From the NCBI GenBank assembly GCA_928724745.1, contig CAKMXJ010000032.1:1674001-1738000 (forward strand): a stretch of 64,000 nt of DNA, read 5' to 3'. Below the pieces are notes generated by a model. The model did no database searches. It was not told where the DNA came from and saw only the letters and a program-made list of their open reading frames with translations. Position numbers and translations under genes: made by a program. Positions 33,230 through 41,815 of this stretch are shown here, one piece after another. How positions within the stretch are numbered: position 1 is the first letter of the stretch; the number at the start of each line of letters is the position of its first letter. This DNA is from Anthracocystis setariae (lineage: Eukaryota; Basidiomycota; Ustilaginomycetes; Ustilaginales; Ustilaginaceae).

Positions 33230-33340
33230 ATTCCACCGACCCACTTGTTTCACTTCACATTTCATCAGGATCTTTCATCAAGCATTGTCACTCACTTTTA
33301 TCACAGTCACAGCATTCGTATCTTTGGGAATATTCGAACA

Positions 33341-33342
<2 letters not shown>

Positions 33343-33372
<30 letters not shown>
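33343..33372. repeat. T30 tract between convergent genes
   Basis: Thirty consecutive thymines between the stop codons of the PUF gene (33229) and the AlkB-like gene (33396). Read on the minus strand it is an encoded A30 that starts about 23 nt after the AlkB-like stop codon. Confidence 0.97.
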
Positions 33373-33395
33373 CGGGACAAGAGAGTGGATGCGGG

Positions 33396-36245
33396 TTATG
33401 TGTTGAACAGCGAGCGGACGAGCGCGATGCGGGTGCTGCTGCGTCTGTTGTCGAGTTGCTGCATTCGAGGTTGGTCGCTGTCGTCGTCTGACGAGTGGGC
33501 AATGATGAAGGTTCGTTCGAGGGCGGTGCCGGGTGATGCGGTTGGGTGTGATGCTGTAGGCAGGTTGGGGAGACGTTTTTGCCTTTTGCGTTTGGGTTGG
33601 CCAGTTGTTGTGGTTGCCACGATCGGGCGTTTGTGAGCGTCTCCATCGTCAGGAGATGCTAAGCTGTTGAGTGGGCTGCCTTGGTCGAGTGTACCAGTGT
33701 CTTTCTCTGCTCTTTTGGTCGTAGATTTCTTTTGTCTGCTTCGCTTCTTGCCCTGCACATCGGTGGGCATACTTCCATCGCCATCTGAGGTCACCTGTGC
33801 AAGAGGATGTTCTTCGCCCCCACCTACCTTGGCCACCTTAGCGGCGCTTCTCTTCGAAGTCGCTTTCGCCTTCCTCCCCCCTTCACCACTGACCCTGTTA
33901 ACCCTAATTACCTTCCTGTCATTCTCGTTCGGATCGATATGTCTAGCAGTAATCGCAATTCTGAACCCATCCGGACTAACACAGTGTTCGAAAAACTTTT
34001 GCAGATCCGAACCTTCCTGAACAACCACGCTCCCATGCCGGAGTGGCAGATCCAGCACCACCTTATCCCTCCGCTTAACATCTGGGAAGTCGGCAAGATA
34101 CTTGTGCTTGAGTCTAAACTTCATTCGGCAAGTCGAACCGAGGGATAGGGAGGACACAATTGGTCCTAAGCCAGGTTCGCCGTCGTCGTGGAACGACATC
34201 TTCTGATGCTCGAGATATAGCACGGGGTAGAGCTCGTTGAATCCTCCAAAGCGCCCAGTCAGCGTCGACGCAGCAAGAACCGCAGATGTCCGAGCTTCAA
34301 GGAGATCCAGAGTGGATAGGATGACAGGAGGCGATTCGGTGCCGGAGAGGGGTAGGGTCCCCATGGCAACAACGTGCTTGTAGGGGACGCCGTAGTTGCA
34401 GGTGAATTGCTGCGTCAGCATGCGACCGGCGCCTGCGTGCGACTTGAGCACGTGGCGACGGAAGGGAATAAGCTGCATTTGTTTGGTGCGTCCCGTGTCC
34501 ATGGCTGAATTCGCTAAGGCTTGATCTGAGAGGATGCCATCTATCGCGGTCTGCGTTTTGCCATCCGTGGTATGGCTCAAAGACGCACTTGAGCTGGACC
34601 TGCTCATGGTCTTTAAATTCCTCTGCGTTCTACGAATTGTCGCGATATTGCATTCCTCAGATGACCAGGCATGCTTCTGGAAGTCGACAAAGATCTGATT
34701 TGCTTCGACTTCGTTTGCTCCTCCGTCGACATCAGCTTGGACAAGGTGCACGCAGCAGTCGCCAAACGACGCCGGAAATTGGAAAGTGTGCATCTTGAGA
34801 CCTTTCTTTGTCATCACCTTCATCGTGATGCCTGAGCTCGGGCTGATGATGGGATCGAATCGACGTTCTGACGCCGATGAGAAATTAAATGGATCGCGAG
34901 AGAGGACAGGTGGCGACATGGTTGGAAAAGGTTTCCACTTACCAACAGGACTTGCGCAGTGTGCGCAACGGGGTTGAAAGAGAACTTCTCGGCAGCTGAG
35001 CCGACCGCACTTCTTGCACCAAAGGCCTCTAGATTGGTCCATCGAGTGAGAAGAGGGCCGAGTAGGAATGAGAGAGAATGGCGGTTGGCCACCAGGGAAG
35101 GCGGAATCAAGGGTAGTGCCTTGAGGATGGAGGAAGTTTGAGCTGAACACAAGGTCGTTGTCCGACGCCGAATGACCAGAAGGAAGGATGAAGAATTTGG
35201 GACATAGGGAATGAAGACAGATCCAACCAAGATCGAAGACGATGGGACAAGATTTCTGGCAGGCCAAGCAGGTGGCAGAGTTGGCGAGATCACATGTTGT
35301 TGGATTATCTGGTGTCGACACTACTGTGGAAACCACCTTGGAAGCGAATGGAACTGATCCATATAGGAGAGGATTATACCTGACTTGATCCAAAGTCTGC
35401 TCTGAGCGTGCTTCCGACGTTGCTCGGGACGAACACGCTGACAGGTTTTCAGACGAGACTGCCGTCGAATTGGATCGCTTCTTTCCGAGTCGCATCTGTT
35501 TAGCTAGTTGGCGTTGGGATCTTGTGAAGGTCTCGATACGCCGTCTTGGATCCCATTCGGTGTCACCGCCAGATAGTTGCCACCACGGCTCGCCCTGAGC
35601 TGGAATCCACTCGAAGCGGAACTTCCATCGGATGAAGCCGTCATCTGCCTCACCGTCACACGCTTCTCTCTCCGTCCAGCAGTCGGTGATACAGTACCAG
35701 CCTAGCACGGCATAGGAACAAGCGAGCCGAAATGGTAAGAGAGCATAGTTGTCTGCTGCAATGAGGATCATGGGCAAGCGATGCCTCGCCGAATGCAACA
35801 GAGCCCTGATGGTGGAATCGTTGGACGACTGATCCTGTTTCAGTGATGCCTTCCTGGCCTCACCTGGATCGACCGGGTCAGCCACCTCGCTCTTACCACC
35901 GCCATGGGAGACAATGACTCGCCCACCATGTGCCCAAGCATCGCGTCTCGACGGCCATCCTGCGAGCAAGTAGCCGTATGGAATTGAGTCCTTGACAATG
36001 GTTGATTCCTGCTGGGCTTTGCTGTTTCTCCCTGATGGTGGTCGGCCAAGGGTGCCCGTGACGTAGCAACCGGTTTGGTATGCGCGATAGTATGGCAGAC
36101 TCTCACATAGCTCTTGTCGGGTCTGTGGAATCAAAGTCAGCCAGATGAGAGAAAAGGAGATTGAGTTGGAGTTCTGCGCTGGCCGAGGACGGAAGTGTGT
36201 GCAGCGTCTCACCTCTGACCATATAATGGGTCCACTCGTCGGCAT
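33396..36245 (-). CDS. AlkB-like 2OG-Fe(II) oxygenase with conserved N-terminal module
   Basis: Predicted 919 residues after splicing. An intron at 36212-36123 (GTGAGA...CCACAG, 90 nt, no in-frame stop) joins exon 1 (36245-36213, MPTSGPIIWSE) to TRQELCESLPYYRAYQTG. The N-terminal module continues with GYLLAGWPSRRDAWAHGG and VIVSHGGGKS, which I believe recurs in basidiomycete proteins. A Cys-rich segment WCKKCGRLSC...RCAHC looks like a small zinc finger. The C-terminal oxygenase core has NYGVPYKHVVA, SFHDDGEPGLGP with HxD at His656/Asp658, SSLSLGSTCRMKFR, a distal FEHCVSP (His724) and GFRIAITAR, matching AlkB-type demethylases. The substrate (DNA, RNA or protein) cannot be told. The tail is Lys-rich and disordered. 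Divergent from the gene at 36666. Confidence 0.8.
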   Translation of the reverse strand: MPTSGPIIWSEVRRCTHFRPRPAQNSNSISFSLIWLTLIPQTRQELCESLPYYRAYQTGCYVTGTLGRPPSGRNSKAQQESTIVKDSIPYGYLLAGWPSRRDAWAHGGRVIVSHGGGKSEVADPVDPGEARKASLKQDQSSNDSTIRALLHSARHRLPMILIAADNYALLPFRLACSYAVLGWYCITDCWTEREACDGEADDGFIRWKFRFEWIPAQGEPWWQLSGGDTEWDPRRRIETFTRSQRQLAKQMRLGKKRSNSTAVSSENLSACSSRATSEARSEQTLDQVRYNPLLYGSVPFASKVVSTVVSTPDNPTTCDLANSATCLACQKSCPIVFDLGWICLHSLCPKFFILPSGHSASDNDLVFSSNFLHPQGTTLDSAFPGGQPPFSLIPTRPSSHSMDQSRGLWCKKCGRLSCREVLFQPRCAHCASPVGKWKPFPTMSPPVLSRDPFNFSSASERRFDPIISPSSGITMKVMTKKGLKMHTFQFPASFGDCCVHLVQADVDGGANEVEANQIFVDFQKHAWSSEECNIATIRRTQRNLKTMSRSSSSASLSHTTDGKTQTAIDGILSDQALANSAMDTGRTKQMQLIPFRRHVLKSHAGAGRMLTQQFTCNYGVPYKHVVAMGTLPLSGTESPPVILSTLDLLEARTSAVLAASTLTGRFGGFNELYPVLYLEHQKMSFHDDGEPGLGPIVSSLSLGSTCRMKFRLKHKYLADFPDVKRRDKVVLDLPLRHGSVVVQEGSDLQKFFEHCVSPDGFRIAITARHIDPNENDRKVIRVNRVSGEGGRKAKATSKRSAAKVAKVGGGEEHPLAQVTSDGDGSMPTDVQGKKRSRQKKSTTKRAEKDTGTLDQGSPLNSLASPDDGDAHKRPIVATTTTGQPKRKRQKRLPNLPTASHPTASPGTALERTFIIAHSSDDDSDQPRMQQLDNRRSSTRIALVRSLFNT

Positions 36246-36665
36246 TGTGAGTTATGGCATGACGGCTTTGCTTTCGGGACTGCCGAGATGGCGTCCGTGA
36301 ATGAAGCTGAGCCTTTCGGAACAGCCTTTCGAGAGCTCAGCTCGAAAGAGCGTCCGTGAGAGCCACACGACACTATATGCAGTTTGCAGAAAATGCAACG
36401 TCTTCTCGGTGCGCAGTTTTCTTCGCAGCTCTCATGCAAGGACCCTGGCAATTTGTCTTCGCAGGCGATAGGCGGCGCTACGGCTCAGCAGAGCGCATCG
36501 GAAGGTCGCAGCAGCCGAATGTGGAGGAGAGAAATGTGAACGGCTCAGCCACGAATTCGTGATGAGAGAAGCGCGTCCACGTTCCAGCGGTCCGTGCTTC
36601 CGGGCCTCGGGAGACTCGTCCCTTCATCATCTTCTCCATCCTCTGGACCCCTTCAATCGGCCAAG
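36246..36665. promoter_or_regulatory. Shared divergent promoter region
   Basis: About 420 bp between the divergent start codons of the AlkB-like oxygenase and the acidic unknown protein. It contains a short near-palindrome CTTTCGAGAGCTCAGCTCGAAAG (about 36325-36347). No other element was recognised; promoter status is inferred from gene orientation. Confidence 0.5.
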
Positions 36666-38345
36666 ATGCAGTCGCAAGGTGGCTTTATTATCGACGACCT
36701 GTCCACCGTCTTCGCGTTCGAAGGTGACCGCCCTGCGCCTCAGATCGAAGCAACGACAAACGACCACAATCCCGATTCAGTCGCAACACCAAAACCCCTC
36801 ACCAGCAAGCAAGAGGCCAAGCTCAGAGCATTCCTTGATGGAGCACTCGAAGACATCACACGTGGCTACCGCAGGAGATTCGACCCTTCCTCGTCTCTTC
36901 ATACGCTCTCTAGCTACTTGGCCGAGTGGATGAGGCTGCTCGGCGTGCTGGCACACGTTCCCCCATATGGCAGCGGAAGCACCAACCTGCTGGTCTCTTA
37001 CCTGTTGAGAAGCTCAACCGAACTCTGCGACGGAATTGCCGGATACAGCTTAGCCATGGAGGTGGAAGCATCTCGCAGGCATCGCGAGCGCCGAAAAGCT
37101 AATGATGCCAACTCCGAGAGCAGTGAGGCTGGTGCAGAGGGCACAGATGGCGAGGACGGGGACCAGCACTCCGAATCTGACGAAGAGGAGGAGAGACAAC
37201 TTCAGTTAGCCTCAAGGACGAAACAGCTCAACCTCTCATTGCAAATCCTCGACCTCTTGGATCGGATCTGGGTAGCGGTCCTGAGAGGCAATCTCATCAA
37301 CCTTCCTGTTGCTCTCACCAATGCGAGAAAGTCCTTCCCTGAATCAATAGATGCCTTACCCGGAGACGACACAAGCTCGAGTGTCCACCCACCATCCTAT
37401 CACCCCCGCAACGTCCACTCCACAGGTAGTCTTGTCCCATCCCCTGCCATCGACGGCCGATTCGTATCCGATGCATCTTCCACAACAAACAGCATACAGC
37501 GAGATAGCTTACCAATCCATGGTGGACGTGGGAACAGGACCGTCGGCGTGACTGACCAAGTACGACTGCGAAATATCGCGATCTCGTCTCGTGACAAGCT
37601 CTTTGCCTGGATGCGAAGCGAACTCGATGCGCCTGCACCCCCCGTCATGGACGTGCAACAATCCGATGCCGAACCGAAGGACAACACTGTGGAAGGTGTT
37701 CTCGACATCAAACCAGATCCGCATCGTACTTCAGATACGGCAGAAGACGAGAGTGATCCCGAAATGGAAGACATCGATGTTGACAGGCCGCAGCCTACCG
37801 AGGAAGGCTACAGCGAAGCGGACGATACAGAAGAGCATCGACATTATCAGGATCTGTTCGATCGCAAACTTGATCCAGATGCAGACGATGATGAGGACCA
37901 GAACGGCCCTGTGGCTCCGCTTGGGGGAGCGGATGGCAAAGGGTCCGATCAAAGGCTTGGTGCTTCTGTGCTTGGCATTGTCGAAGCCGTCAACTCGCAC
38001 GGTACTCACGAGAAGCGGAAGCGAGAAGACGACCTGGACGATCAGTCGCAGGAAGAAGAGCCTCGAGCCGATGGGCTACCGCCGAAGCGAACTCGAGCCG
38101 ACGATACAGACGCCGACGAAACGGAGGCAAGGATCCGCCGCTCCGAGATGGGGTCTGTCAAATTTAGCTTATCAGAATCGATCGCTCAGTGGGACCTTGC
38201 CTTCACGCGGCTCTTCTCACGAACGCTCCGTACACTCAGTGACCTTTCCGAGGTGGCAAAGCGCGCTGGAAAGTCCGACTTCGCTTCAAGCTTGACGGGC
38301 ATTTCCGTTGCGGACGAACGGGAACCAGCAGACGAGAGGCAATAG
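36666..38345 (+). CDS. Unrecognised acidic protein with helical N-terminal domain
   Basis: Predicted 559 residues, single exon, starting at the first ATG (MQSQGGFIIDDLSTVFAFEGD); the frame opens at a GTG 24 codons earlier. The N-terminal ~260 residues look folded and helical (LRAFLDGALEDITRGYRRRF, LAEWMRLLGVLAHVPPYGSG, NLSLQILDLLDRIWVAVLRGNL), interrupted by a charged Ser/Glu/Asp insert. The middle is acidic and disordered, with a possible nuclear signal EKRKREDD and PPKRTRADD. A final helical segment reads SLSESIAQWDLAFTRLFSRTLRTLSDL. No family recognised. It shares a 420-bp divergent promoter region with the AlkB-like gene, so co-expression is possible. A nuclear location is inference. Confidence 0.75.
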   Translation: MQSQGGFIIDDLSTVFAFEGDRPAPQIEATTNDHNPDSVATPKPLTSKQEAKLRAFLDGALEDITRGYRRRFDPSSSLHTLSSYLAEWMRLLGVLAHVPPYGSGSTNLLVSYLLRSSTELCDGIAGYSLAMEVEASRRHRERRKANDANSESSEAGAEGTDGEDGDQHSESDEEEERQLQLASRTKQLNLSLQILDLLDRIWVAVLRGNLINLPVALTNARKSFPESIDALPGDDTSSSVHPPSYHPRNVHSTGSLVPSPAIDGRFVSDASSTTNSIQRDSLPIHGGRGNRTVGVTDQVRLRNIAISSRDKLFAWMRSELDAPAPPVMDVQQSDAEPKDNTVEGVLDIKPDPHRTSDTAEDESDPEMEDIDVDRPQPTEEGYSEADDTEEHRHYQDLFDRKLDPDADDDEDQNGPVAPLGGADGKGSDQRLGASVLGIVEAVNSHGTHEKRKREDDLDDQSQEEEPRADGLPPKRTRADDTDADETEARIRRSEMGSVKFSLSESIAQWDLAFTRLFSRTLRTLSDLSEVAKRAGKSDFASSLTGISVADEREPADERQ

Positions 38346-38427
38346 CTCGCCATACGCTATACATACACAGCCCATCACACACCAAATATCGCAAACTGAT
38401 CTAGGAGCAGCTTCTATTTCTGCTGCA

Positions 38428-39576
38428 CTAGTAAGCATACTTAGCGCGAGCCTTTTTGGCGGTGAAAGCGGGGAAGACCTTGTCGATCCAAGTAGCAATC
38501 GCATACGTTGACGGCAGTGTGATAACGCCCTCACTGTATCGATCCACAGCAAAGATTGTCTTCTCTGCCACGCTCTCGGGACTGAGCATCTCTTCGCCTT
38601 TGACCCATGCCAGATCCTGGGGCATGTCGTCCTTGTTGGTAAGGTCGACAGCGGAGTGGCGGAAAGATGTGGCGATGGTGCCAGGACAGATGGAGAGGAA
38701 TCGCACTTTGCTTCTTTTCTTGCCAGAATCGGACGGAGCTACCTCGGCATGAGCTTGAGCTTCGATAGCCACCGAGCGGAATAGCGAGAGTTGGGCCGCT
38801 TTGGTGGCTGCATAGACTGAACGAGTTGGCGTGGCGAAGAGAGCAGCAGCGGAAGACATGAGGATGGCTGCAGGGAGGCGTGAGGTTGTCTGTAGCATGG
38901 GAAGGAAGGCGGCAAGACAGACAGCAGTGCCTGACACGTTGACGTTCGAAGCACTCGACACTGCCTTTTGTACTGCTTCGAGGCCTGCCTTGTCTGCATA
39001 CACCTTTGTCGCATCCTTGCTCGATGGTCTCACGGGGTCGACGCCTGCGACACCTAACAGAGGCAACAACGCCGACACTCCAAAGCAGATGTGTAGTGTG
39101 TCAATGCCTTTGAACTTGGCCGAGATCTGCTTCCTCAACCTGTCCACCTCGGCAGGGTCAGTGCAATCAGCCGCAATGCAGTGAATCCTCGCCTCATGTT
39201 TGTTCTTGCTCTGATCACCGGGCGCTTCATCCGACATGTCGTACTCTTCGCCCTGAGCAGCTTGTTCGATGCATCGCTTCTTGACGGCTTCGAGATTGGC
39301 ATCGTTGCGACCGACGAGGATGAGGTCGCGACAGCCACGACGGGCGTACTGCAGCGCAAGAGCTTCACCGACCGAGCGCTCGTTTGACGCGCCGAGAATG
39401 AGCACGCGCTCTTCGTAGATCTTGATACGTTGCGTACGGGGTCGTGCGGAAAAGTGAAACATGATAGCCAGCGGTACCGTCAATCCAACGCAGACAAGCG
39501 TTCCAAGCAGAGACAGCGTCTTGGTATCGGGTGCACTGACACCCAGCTTGTCAAACAAGCCGGTAACAAGATCCAT
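38428..39576 (-). CDS. Membrane-anchored short-chain dehydrogenase/reductase
   Basis: Predicted 382-residue SDR with an N-terminal membrane segment at about residues 17-38 (LSLLGTLVCVGLTVPLAIMF), as in ER-anchored reductases. The cofactor-binding motif is a variant, VLILGASNERSVGEA, in place of the usual TGxxxGIG. A catalytic YAATK is present (Tyr255, Lys259), with an upstream Ser run (ILMSSAAALF). The RNDANLEAV stretch after the second strand suggests NADP preference. The tail ends AKKARAKYAY, with Lys residues that could act in ER retention. 3-ketosphinganine reductase (Tsc10) is one possible role, but the variant Gly motif makes me leave the substrate open. The ATG at 39576 directly precedes the membrane anchor. 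Confidence 0.75.
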   Translation of the reverse strand: MDLVTGLFDKLGVSAPDTKTLSLLGTLVCVGLTVPLAIMFHFSARPRTQRIKIYEERVLILGASNERSVGEALALQYARRGCRDLILVGRNDANLEAVKKRCIEQAAQGEEYDMSDEAPGDQSKNKHEARIHCIAADCTDPAEVDRLRKQISAKFKGIDTLHICFGVSALLPLLGVAGVDPVRPSSKDATKVYADKAGLEAVQKAVSSASNVNVSGTAVCLAAFLPMLQTTSRLPAAILMSSAAALFATPTRSVYAATKAAQLSLFRSVAIEAQAHAEVAPSDSGKKRSKVRFLSICPGTIATSFRHSAVDLTNKDDMPQDLAWVKGEEMLSPESVAEKTIFAVDRYSEGVITLPSTYAIATWIDKVFPAFTAKKARAKYAY

Positions 39577-40087
39577 GATTGCTGGTCTAGGTTGATATTC
39601 GGACCCGGTTGATGGAGAGGTGGTCGGAATCCGTGGTAGGAGAAGAAGAAGAGGGGAAGATGGCTGCACAAGGCTTTTGTGACAGAAGAAGCGTTACGCA
39701 AGAATACATTCACCTCGTACCGCATAGTCATTCACAAGCTTTCCATCCATCAATCCACCGTCAATGCGTTCACACAGTGCAGAAGTGGAGGTGCGGATGA
39801 TTATGTAAGGATGACATATCACAGTCGCGAGGGAATGTCTTCCTGTCGGGAAATTTTTTAGAAAAATGAGGCACTACTGTGGGCAAACAAAAATTCAAAA
39901 TGCTAACTTTGTTCGGTCTGGACATGGCTTGCTCACGTTGACTTCAAGACTTCCTCAACAGCACATTACCATCTCGTCGTTGCGACAACACAGTCTCAGC
40001 ACTACCTCTACCCTGCTGCATCTACGATAGGAGGCATAACCGTGCCTTTGACGGAAGATCTCAAAACTACACCAAAAACAATAAGAT
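39577..40087. promoter_or_regulatory. Divergent promoter region of SDR and RPA34 genes
   Basis: About 510 bp between two divergent start codons. AT-richer around 39840-39900. No repeat element or known motif was recognised; promoter status is inferred from orientation. Confidence 0.45.
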
Positions 40088-40966
40088 ATGTCGAAGCGGT
40101 CGCGGTCGGATTCGGAATCGAGCTCGTCTTCGAGCGGGAGCGGCTCTTCTATCGAGCCTGCTACCCCGTCAGGATCAACATCTAAGCTATCTTCCTCTCG
40201 CAGCAACACTGGCTATCGCGCCCCGCGTGGCTTTGAGCCTGTCACATTCTCCTCTTCGTCGCCGTTGCTGCAGAAGAAGCTCACCACTTCACAGCGCCAG
40301 GAGATCTGGGCGGTGCGCATCCCAGCTGGCATCTCGCCCTCACAACTTGATGGCTTGGTCATCAACCTTCCTCAGAATGGCGACTCTTCCAAGCCACTCG
40401 GCACCATCAGCGTGCCGCACAAGTCTTCCGCTGTTGTGGACACCTACCATTTCCACGCTTCCTCGGTTTCGTCAACAAGGGCCAAGGGCAAGAAAGCACA
40501 GGCGAGCAGCGCAGACTCGCAGTTAATCGCCATGGCTGCAGAAGGTCCGATGGAGGACAAGAAGGAAGCAGGTACAGTGGCAGGAGAGGACTCGTCGGAG
40601 CTCGCGAGTCTTCAGCTGCTGGTGCCTGCAGGTGACGGCAAGGAGGCGGGGAAGCTTGTGATGGCACCTGTCAAGGTGGAAAAGTGCTTAAGGCTTTCCA
40701 TTGTCTCTCCGGCTGAGACGCAGAACGCACAGAAGGTCAAGGAGTCGAGTAACAAGTTTGAAGAGAAGAAGCTGCCCCAGCAGCCCTGGCATTTGCTCAA
40801 GGGCAACTTTAAACCGGCAGGAAGCCGTAACCAGACCGAGACAACACAAGAGCCAGCAAGCCAAGATGGAGACGACAAGATCATCAAGAAGGAGAAGAAG
40901 CGCAAGGTCAAGACGGAAGGCGACAAGGGCGAGGAGAAGAAGTCCAAGAAGTCCAAGAAGGAGTGA
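40088..40966 (+). CDS. RPA34: RNA polymerase I subunit RPA34-like
   Basis: Predicted 292-residue protein resembling the A34.5/PAF49 family, which pairs with A49 on RNA polymerase I in the nucleolus. After a Ser-rich start comes YRAPRGFEPVTFSSSSPLL, then EIWAVRIPAGISPSQLDGLVINLP, the family's dimerisation-fold block, and later LQLLVPAGDGKEAGKLVMAPVKVEKCLRLS. A PQQPWHLLKGNFKPAGS segment follows, and the protein ends in a long Lys/Glu tail (KKEKKRKVK, KKSKKSKKE), typical of this subunit. Single exon with ATG start. The family is weakly conserved, so the call rests on the pattern and not on catalytic residues. It fits with POL5 in the same window as another rRNA-synthesis gene. Confidence 0.72.
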   Translation: MSKRSRSDSESSSSSSGSGSSIEPATPSGSTSKLSSSRSNTGYRAPRGFEPVTFSSSSPLLQKKLTTSQRQEIWAVRIPAGISPSQLDGLVINLPQNGDSSKPLGTISVPHKSSAVVDTYHFHASSVSSTRAKGKKAQASSADSQLIAMAAEGPMEDKKEAGTVAGEDSSELASLQLLVPAGDGKEAGKLVMAPVKVEKCLRLSIVSPAETQNAQKVKESSNKFEEKKLPQQPWHLLKGNFKPAGSRNQTETTQEPASQDGDDKIIKKEKKRKVKTEGDKGEEKKSKKSKKE

Positions 40967-41277
40967 AGCGCATATCTAGCTCGCTGTTGTTTGCGTTCCT
41001 GCCCGTCTTTTAACGGACTTCCTTCTTGTAGCATCGGACCACTCTCCGGCGATCCCATAACTGTAAAGCAAATTATCTATGCCTCGAGATGCACTCAAGA
41101 GTCGCCAGAGTGGTATGTGGAGTCTGAAAAGGCTTCGTATGAGCTGAAAGTAACTCGGACAAACCGATTCGTAAATTGCTAGACAGCGAAAGGGGAAGGC
41201 AGGGGGTTCATCGGCATGTGCGAGGTGACTTCCGTCTATCATCGGAAGGAGCTTCCGCTGGATCGGCTCGATGCATC

Positions 41278-41297
41278 TTACCCTAACCCTAACCCCC
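41278..41297. repeat. Interstitial telomere-like repeat
   Basis: TTACCCTAACCCTAACCCCC, about three units of the TTAGGG repeat on the opposite strand. Smuts have TTAGGG telomeres, but a short internal copy can also be a binding site for a Tbf1/Teb1-type factor. Confidence 0.85.
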
Positions 41298-41400
41298 TTC
41301 CCGTAATCGGGTGAATCAGGGCCCCAACAATTTGGTTGCACACAGACGCGCTCGAGGCTGATGAACGGCTTTCTTTCTACTAGAGGCAATGTGTGAGGAG

Positions 41401-41435
41401 AAAAAGAAAGAAAGAAAGAAAGAAAGAAAGAAAAA
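41401..41435. repeat. AAAG microsatellite
   Basis: About eight AAAG units upstream of PDX1. Simple sequence; no gene. Confidence 0.95.
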
Positions 41436-41815
41436 GCGGCTGCGCGTGGGCAGCGGCTCTTTTGGTGGGGGAAGGTGAGGGTGGAGTTTTCTCGTTCCAT
41501 TTTTCGGATCAGGCAGAAATGGAATTGCGAAATGCACACTCACCCACACGCCCGCACACAGCGATTGCTTTTTTTTTTAAAAAAAAGGATTGGAACACGA
41601 CTCAGGAAGTTCTTCTCGGCTGCGCGATAATCGATTTGTCTGCGTCTGCGTCCTCTGTAGTGGTGTTGCGTCGGTCAAATTTCAAAAGTGGTCGTGGTGG
41701 TGTGTGCCCTGATCATCTCGGTGGTCGCTGTATTTCTTTGCACTGTCTCTTCGCCGCCATCACATTACACCGCCGACACCACCCGCAACAAAAGTAGCAC
41801 GGTCATTTCCACAAG

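Larger units (their letters stand above)
40967..41815. other. Intergenic region with telomere-like and AAAG repeats
   Basis: About 850 bp between RPA34 and PDX1, both plus-strand. It holds a telomere-like CCCTAACCCTAACCCCC (41278-41297), an AAAG microsatellite (41401-41435) and a T10A8-like stretch (about 41571-41587). The last ~200 bp are probably the PDX1 promoter and leader. Confidence 0.6.
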
